Part shown: positions 32,439 through 35,736 of the stretch, in pieces
Layout of the letters: each line of letters starts with the position of its first letter
Numbering within the stretch: the first letter of the stretch is position 1
NCBI GenBank assembly: GCA_045578305.1
Contig: JAZNKA010000073.1
Span: forward strand, 1-35,736
Length of the DNA stretch: 35,736 bases
Direction: 5' to 3'
Source of the DNA: SIG440 sp045578305
Lineage (GTDB): Bacteria; Bacillota; Clostridia; Monoglobales; Monoglobaceae
The notes under the pieces: generated by a model
What the model was told of the DNA's origin: nothing
The model's input: the letters and a program-made list of their open reading frames with translations, nothing else
The model's database searches: none
Made by a program: the position numbers and the translations under genes

Positions 32439-32840
32439 CTATTTAATAGCGGGCAAAATTTTCTCAACATCCGAATGAGGTCTCGGAATAACGTGTGTAG
32501 CAATGATTTCGCCAAGCTTCTGAGCGCTTGCGCCGCCTGCTTCTACAGCAGCCTTAACAGCACCTACATCACCGCGAACCATAACGCTTACCAAACCTGA
32601 ACCAATTTTCTCAGTTCCGATAAGAGTAACGTTTGCAGCCTTAAGCATAGCGTCAGCAGCCTCAACTGCAGCTACCAAACCTCTGGTTTCTATCATACCC
32701 AATGCTTCCAATGCCATTTTCTTTTCCTCCTTTAAAGGTTTATTTTGTGTTGCCTCAGCCTTTTTGGCTTCGGTTTCATTATTTTTCATAACTTCTGTCT
32801 TTGCAATAACAGTCTTTGTTACATTTGACTTTGCTGCCAT
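32439..32840 (-). CDS. major BMC-H shell protein with 41-residue N-terminal extension and internal start
   Basis: The long form has 133 residues. Residues 42-133 are a canonical BMC-H domain (MALEALGMIETRGLVAAVEA, KIGSGLVSVMVRGDVGAVKA, HVIPRPHSDVEKILP). Residues 1-41 are a Thr/Lys/Glu/Ala-rich, probably disordered extension (AKSNVTKTVIAKTEV, NETEAKKAEA). The long form has GAGGTGA upstream of its ATG at 32840. The internal ATG at 32717 has a perfect AAAGGAGG 8 bases upstream and would yield a 92-residue protein nearly identical to the neighbour at 32854-33129. Both may be made, as known for PduB/PduB'. The PduB extension links the shell to the enzyme core, so the extension here could do likewise. 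Confidence 0.93.
   Translation of the reverse strand: MAAKSNVTKTVIAKTEVMKNNETEAKKAEATQNKPLKEEKKMALEALGMIETRGLVAAVEAADAMLKAANVTLIGTEKIGSGLVSVMVRGDVGAVKAAVEAGGASAQKLGEIIATHVIPRPHSDVEKILPAIK
32726..32733 (-). promoter_or_regulatory. internal ribosome binding site for a short BMC-H form
   Basis: On the minus strand AAAGGAGG lies inside the coding sequence, 8 bases before the in-frame ATG at 32717. It matches the anti-Shine-Dalgarno better than the site used for the long form, and encodes the residues LKEE of the extension. Confidence 0.7.
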
Positions 32841-32853
32841 AACAAATCACCTC

Positions 32854-33129
32854 TTAGAATTTGGGAAGAATCTTCTCAACATCTGAATGAGGTCTGGGAA
32901 TTACGTGTGTAGCAATGATTTCGCCAAGTTTCTGAGCAGTTGCACCGCCTGCTTCTACAGCAGCCTTAACAGCGCCTACGTCACCGCGAACCATAACGCT
33001 TACCAAACCTGAACCGATCTTTTCTGTTCCAACCAAAACAACTTCTGCTGCTTTAACCATTGCATCTGCTGCTTCAACTGCTGCAACAAGACCTCTTGTT
33101 TCTATCATACCCAATGCTTCCTGTGCCAT
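32854..33129 (-). CDS. major BMC-H hexameric shell protein
   Basis: The 91-residue single BMC-domain protein (MAQEALGMIETRGLVAAVEA, ending PHSDVEKILPKF) is of the PduA/EutM type and should be a main facet tile. It differs from the following gene's BMC domain at only about six internal positions plus the last residues, and long stretches of the two genes are nearly identical in DNA. This points to recent tandem duplication or gene conversion. The start has AGGAGG 8 bases upstream, a strong site suited to high expression. It lies 25 bases after the alcohol dehydrogenase gene. Confidence 0.97.
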   Translation of the reverse strand: MAQEALGMIETRGLVAAVEAADAMVKAAEVVLVGTEKIGSGLVSVMVRGDVGAVKAAVEAGGATAQKLGEIIATHVIPRPHSDVEKILPKF

Positions 33130-33154
33130 TTTTAAATCCTCCTAAATATTTAAA

Positions 33155-34348
33155 TTATTCATTAATTACTGCTATTTTAAGACCTTCCATCTTGACATTT
33201 GTAACGAACGCATCGTTAATCTTTTCAAGCGGATACTTATGAGTGATAAGTTTCTCCATGCGCAGTCCTATTGCGATTGCTCTCTTCAGGAAATCAAATG
33301 TTGTTGCGTAGTCACGAAGTGTGTAAACCCACGAACCAACCAAAGTGATTTCTTTTGAGCAAAGGTCAAAGTGCGGATTGATTGTTGCATCGCCGCCGTT
33401 TATAAAGAAGCCAAGTTCGCAAAGACCGCCGCCGTCACGAATGAATTTGTAGATGTTGCTGTGTGCAACAGGCGAGCCTGTACACTGGAAAGCAAAATCT
33501 GCAAGATATCCACCAAAGCTGTCTTTAACAGCACCTGCAAGTGCCTCGATACCGTTGTGGTTTTTGAAGTTAACTGTCTTGTCAGCACCCATACGTTTTG
33601 CAAATTCAAGGCGTTTTTCCTCACCGTCAACAGCTGTGATATTTTGAATACCCATTGTGCGAAGTACCGCAATGCAGATAAGGCCGATAGGTCCACAACC
33701 CTGTACAACTACACGGCTGTTGAACTTGAGGATGCCTGTTGTCTTTGCTCTTTCTACTGCGTGGATAAGAACCGCGCAAGGCTCAATCAAAATTCTTGAA
33801 TCAAGGTCAAGGTCTGATACATTAAATACAGTCGAACCTTTTTTGATAACTATGTAATCGCCAAACCAGCCGTTGAAGTGTGTGTCATTGTCCGGAATAA
33901 GTCCGTAAATGTCACCGCCTCCTACATTCTGCTTGTTTAAGTCATACATTGTTATATCAGGGTTGTCATTAAAAATCATACAGGTAACATCCTTGTCGCC
34001 CAAAGCAGGCGGTTTGCCTGCCTTGTCTTTCTTTACATTCTTACCAATCTTAACGATTTCACCTGTACCCTCGTGTCCAAGAACAACCGGGATAAGTCCA
34101 AACGGGTCACGCTTGTATTCGTGAGCATCTGTTCCGCAGATACCGCAGCCTTCAACTTTTACCAGCATATCATCGTCGCCGATTTCGGGAATGTTATATT
34201 CCTGAAGCTCAATTTTTTCAATGCCTGTAAGCATAGCAACACGAGCTGATTTAGGAACAGGACCCGAAGCCTTGGGAGCACTTGTCGGCTGACCCTGCAT
34301 TCCTGCAATGACTTGTCTTACAATTTGTTCTAATTCTGTGTTGTTCAA
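33155..34348 (-). CDS. zinc-dependent alcohol dehydrogenase (MDR family) with N-terminal encapsulation peptide
   Basis: The 397-residue protein starts at TTG with AGGAG 9 bases before. Residues 1-17 (MNNTELEQIVRQVIAGM) form an amphipathic helix, joined by a Pro/Ala/Ser linker to the enzyme. The MDR part has CGICGTDAHEY (catalytic zinc ligand Cys), GHEGTGEIVKIG, the nucleotide-binding GCGPIGLI and VDGEEKRLEFAKRMGAD. The usual four-cysteine structural zinc lobe is not obvious and is replaced by a region with CMIFNDNPDITMYDLNKQN. In deoxyhexose BMC loci such enzymes reduce lactaldehyde to 1,2-propanediol or propionaldehyde to propanol, recycling NADH inside the shell. Which of the two this one does cannot be told from sequence. 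Confidence 0.93.
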   Translation of the reverse strand: MNNTELEQIVRQVIAGMQGQPTSAPKASGPVPKSARVAMLTGIEKIELQEYNIPEIGDDDMLVKVEGCGICGTDAHEYKRDPFGLIPVVLGHEGTGEIVKIGKNVKKDKAGKPPALGDKDVTCMIFNDNPDITMYDLNKQNVGGGDIYGLIPDNDTHFNGWFGDYIVIKKGSTVFNVSDLDLDSRILIEPCAVLIHAVERAKTTGILKFNSRVVVQGCGPIGLICIAVLRTMGIQNITAVDGEEKRLEFAKRMGADKTVNFKNHNGIEALAGAVKDSFGGYLADFAFQCTGSPVAHSNIYKFIRDGGGLCELGFFINGGDATINPHFDLCSKEITLVGSWVYTLRDYATTFDFLKRAIAIGLRMEKLITHKYPLEKINDAFVTNVKMEGLKIAVINE

Positions 34349-34389
34349 ATCAAATTTCTCCTTTCACGTTATTTAGTTTTAAAACGGAT

Positions 34390-34911
34390 TCAACCGTTCA
34401 TTATTTCGTTCATAAGTGATGCGCCGTAAGCAGAAAGCTCTATATCCTGCTGCTCTGAACCGCCACTGACACCCAGTCCTCCTACAATCTTGCCGTTATA
34501 TACAAGCGGGTCACCACCACCGAATATAACAATTTTGCCACCGTTTGTAAACTGTATGCCATAAAGCGAGCCACCCGGAGCTGCAAGTGCACTTAACGCC
34601 TTTGTGGGCATTTTGAGGGACACAACCGTAAACGCTTTGTTTACCGCTATATCATAACTTGCGATGTAAGCATTGTCCATGCACTCAACCGCAATCGGAT
34701 GTCCCGCACTGTTTGCAACCGCAACCACTGCATTAAGTCCCATTTCAGTTGCTTTTTGCTGTACTTTTGCGATAATCTTTTTTGCCTCAGCAAGTCCAAA
34801 CTCCAAAGGCTCATCTTTTAAAGGCTTTGATTCTGGCTGTGCATCAGCAGACATACCGCTTAGCGCAAGCATAACCGCCTCGGTAATGCTTTTTATTCTT
34901 TCCTCATTCAT
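34390..34911 (-). CDS. HbpS/GlcG (DUF336)-like protein, BMC-associated
   Basis: From the ATG at 34911 (GGAGGG 7 bases before) the protein has 173 residues. Residues 1-18 (MNEERIKSITEAVMLALS) form an amphipathic helix like those of the other core proteins, followed by a linker, and residues about 35-170 form a GlcG/HbpS-type domain with GLNAVVAVANSAGHPIAVECMD, ALAAPGGSLYGIQ, IVIFGGGDPLVYNGKIVGGLGVSGGS. This domain also forms the C-terminal part of PduO and in some members binds heme or corrinoid; no function is established here. An upstream in-frame ATG at 35016 would overlap the aldolase gene and encode a Cys/Arg-rich stretch that is only the aldolase read in another frame. Confidence 0.88.
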   Translation of the reverse strand: MNEERIKSITEAVMLALSGMSADAQPESKPLKDEPLEFGLAEAKKIIAKVQQKATEMGLNAVVAVANSAGHPIAVECMDNAYIASYDIAVNKAFTVVSLKMPTKALSALAAPGGSLYGIQFTNGGKIVIFGGGDPLVYNGKIVGGLGVSGGSEQQDIELSAYGASLMNEIMNG

Positions 34912-34931
34912 GGAATTTCCCTCCGCAAAAA

Positions 34932-35735
34932 TTATTTGCCGAGCTGATCCATAACCTTTTTGGTAATCTGAGCAATAAGGTCTGCATCGGCAGGAGTATC
35001 TTCTGCAACTGCACAATCAGGAATATGGCAATTGTGGCAGCTTACACAGCCATCCTTGTTGTTGGGGCAAAGGTCTGCCGGATGTTTTCCTGACATATTG
35101 AACGCTCTTCTTACTTCATAGAGCTTCTTAAGCTGTTCTTTTGTGAACTCTCTGGGACCGCCAAGCTGCTTTGAAAGGAACAAAAGCTCTGCATAGAATT
35201 CCAAAGATTCCATCTTGTGGTAAGCCGCAAGAAGTGAATTTGAATAAGCAAGTGCACCGTGATTTTCAAGAAGAACTGCATCATAATAAGGAAGGTACTT
35301 TTCAACTGCGTCCGGAATTTCGGTTGTCGAAGGCGTACCATATTCAGCAATCGGAACACAACCAAGTGCTATAACTGCTTCGGGCATAATCGGCTGTGTA
35401 AGCGGAATGCCTGCAATAGCAAAGCTTGTAGCATAAATAGGATGTGCGTGAACAACTGCCTGAACATCAGGACGATGCTTGTAAACTCTGAGGTGCATCT
35501 TGATTTCTGACGAAGGCTTGAATCCTTTGTTTGCCTGAAGAATGTTTCCATCACCATCAATTTTACAAATGTACTCGGGAGTCATAAATCCCTTACTTAC
35601 ACCTGTAGGTGTGCAAAGAAATTCGTTATCGGAAATTTTTACCGATATATTGCCGTCATTTGCAGCAACCATTCTTCTGTCATAAATTCTCTTACCAATG
35701 TCGCAAATTTGCTTTTTGATTTCGTATTCTGACAT
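34932..35735 (-). CDS. class II aldolase (L-fuculose/L-rhamnulose-phosphate type) with Cys-rich segment and C-terminal encapsulation peptide
   Basis: The 267-residue protein has a class II aldolase/adducin domain at about 1-210. It includes NDGNISVKI, SSEIKMHLRVY with the catalytic Glu, the zinc-binding HAHP, and ENHGALAYS with the next His ligand. It should split L-fuculose-1-phosphate or L-rhamnulose-1-phosphate into dihydroxyacetone phosphate and L-lactaldehyde. After the domain come five cysteines (223, 230, 233, 236, 241; C-x6-C-x2-C-x2-C-x4-C), then an acidic linker and the amphipathic helix DLIAQITKKVMDQLGK at the very end, a C-terminal encapsulation peptide as in other BMC aldolases of Clostridia. 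The start is one base from the window edge, so its ribosome binding site is not visible. Confidence 0.93.
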   Translation of the reverse strand: MSEYEIKKQICDIGKRIYDRRMVAANDGNISVKISDNEFLCTPTGVSKGFMTPEYICKIDGDGNILQANKGFKPSSEIKMHLRVYKHRPDVQAVVHAHPIYATSFAIAGIPLTQPIMPEAVIALGCVPIAEYGTPSTTEIPDAVEKYLPYYDAVLLENHGALAYSNSLLAAYHKMESLEFYAELLFLSKQLGGPREFTKEQLKKLYEVRRAFNMSGKHPADLCPNNKDGCVSCHNCHIPDCAVAEDTPADADLIAQITKKVMDQLGK

Positions 35736-35736
35736 C

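Noticed and set aside
34912..35016. Upstream start for the HbpS-like gene giving a Cys/Arg-rich N-terminus
   Set aside because: This stretch is the aldolase C-terminal coding sequence in another frame; the ATG at 34911 has GGAGGG and begins the helix seen in the other core proteins.
1..35736. CRISPR array, insertion sequence, prophage or integrative element
   Set aside because: No spaced direct repeats, transposase, integrase or terminal repeats were seen; gaps between genes are short and explained by promoters and terminators.

Overview
The window looks like chromosome from a low-GC, anaerobic member of the Clostridia (Firmicutes). Evidence: strong AGGAGG-type ribosome binding sites with frequent GTG/TTG starts, a clostridial-type division and cell wall (dcw) cluster running mraZ to ftsZ, a meso-diaminopimelate-type MurE (DNPR motif), an SLH-domain surface protein, and a clostridial-type sugar-diol microcompartment locus. 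No tRNA, rRNA, CRISPR array, insertion sequence or phage gene was seen.

Layout. (1) Positions 1-4660: the 5' part of an FGGY sugar kinase (minus strand), divergent from a plus-strand pair encoding a secreted phosphodiester-glycosidase/SLH protein and the magnesium transporter MgtE. Two good sigma-A promoters lie back to back between the divergent units, and a bidirectional terminator follows mgtE. Everything to the right is on the minus strand. (2) 4672-7502: a FabG-like SDR resembling the EF-P 5-aminopentanone reductase family, overlapping an RNase R-type exonuclease that lacks the usual N-terminal cold-shock domains, then secG with its own terminator. (3) 7622-23015: a complete dcw operon in transcription order mraZ, rsmH, ftsL-like, ftsI/spoVD, murE, murF, mraY, ftsW/spoVE, murG, murA, divIB/ftsQ, DUF881, sbp, ftsZ. 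murD is absent from its usual place between mraY and ftsW. Upstream of mraZ is a sigma-A promoter followed by three GTGGA boxes, the expected MraZ autoregulation site. ftsZ has an additional strong promoter overlapped by a dyad. (4) 23099-26521: a YtrA-type GntR regulator, ABC ATPase and ABC permease, with a consensus promoter and a palindromic operator. (5) 26551-27361: a DeoR-family regulator. (6) 27393-35735: a bacterial microcompartment (BMC) operon continuing beyond the right edge.

The BMC locus encodes a class II (fuculose/rhamnulose-phosphate type) aldolase, a HbpS/GlcG-like protein, a zinc alcohol dehydrogenase, two near-identical BMC-H shell proteins, an EutN/CcmL pentamer, a PduS/RnfC-like flavo-iron-sulfur protein, a PduT-like BMC-T with Cys38, a CoA-acylating aldehyde dehydrogenase, two more BMC-H proteins and PduL. 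Together these fit deoxyhexose (fucose/rhamnose) breakdown: sugar phosphate to lactaldehyde, to 1,2-propanediol, to propionaldehyde, to propionyl-CoA, to propionyl phosphate. The propanediol dehydratase (glycyl-radical or B12 type) is not in the window and would be expected beyond the right edge. All five core enzymes carry an amphipathic-helix encapsulation-peptide candidate.

The most interesting points are: the cysteine-rich module between the aldolase domain and its C-terminal encapsulation helix; a BMC-H gene with two in-frame starts, each with its own Shine-Dalgarno sequence, giving forms with and without a 41-residue extension; the hairpin plus palindrome inside the BMC operon; the truncated RNase R; and the missing murD.
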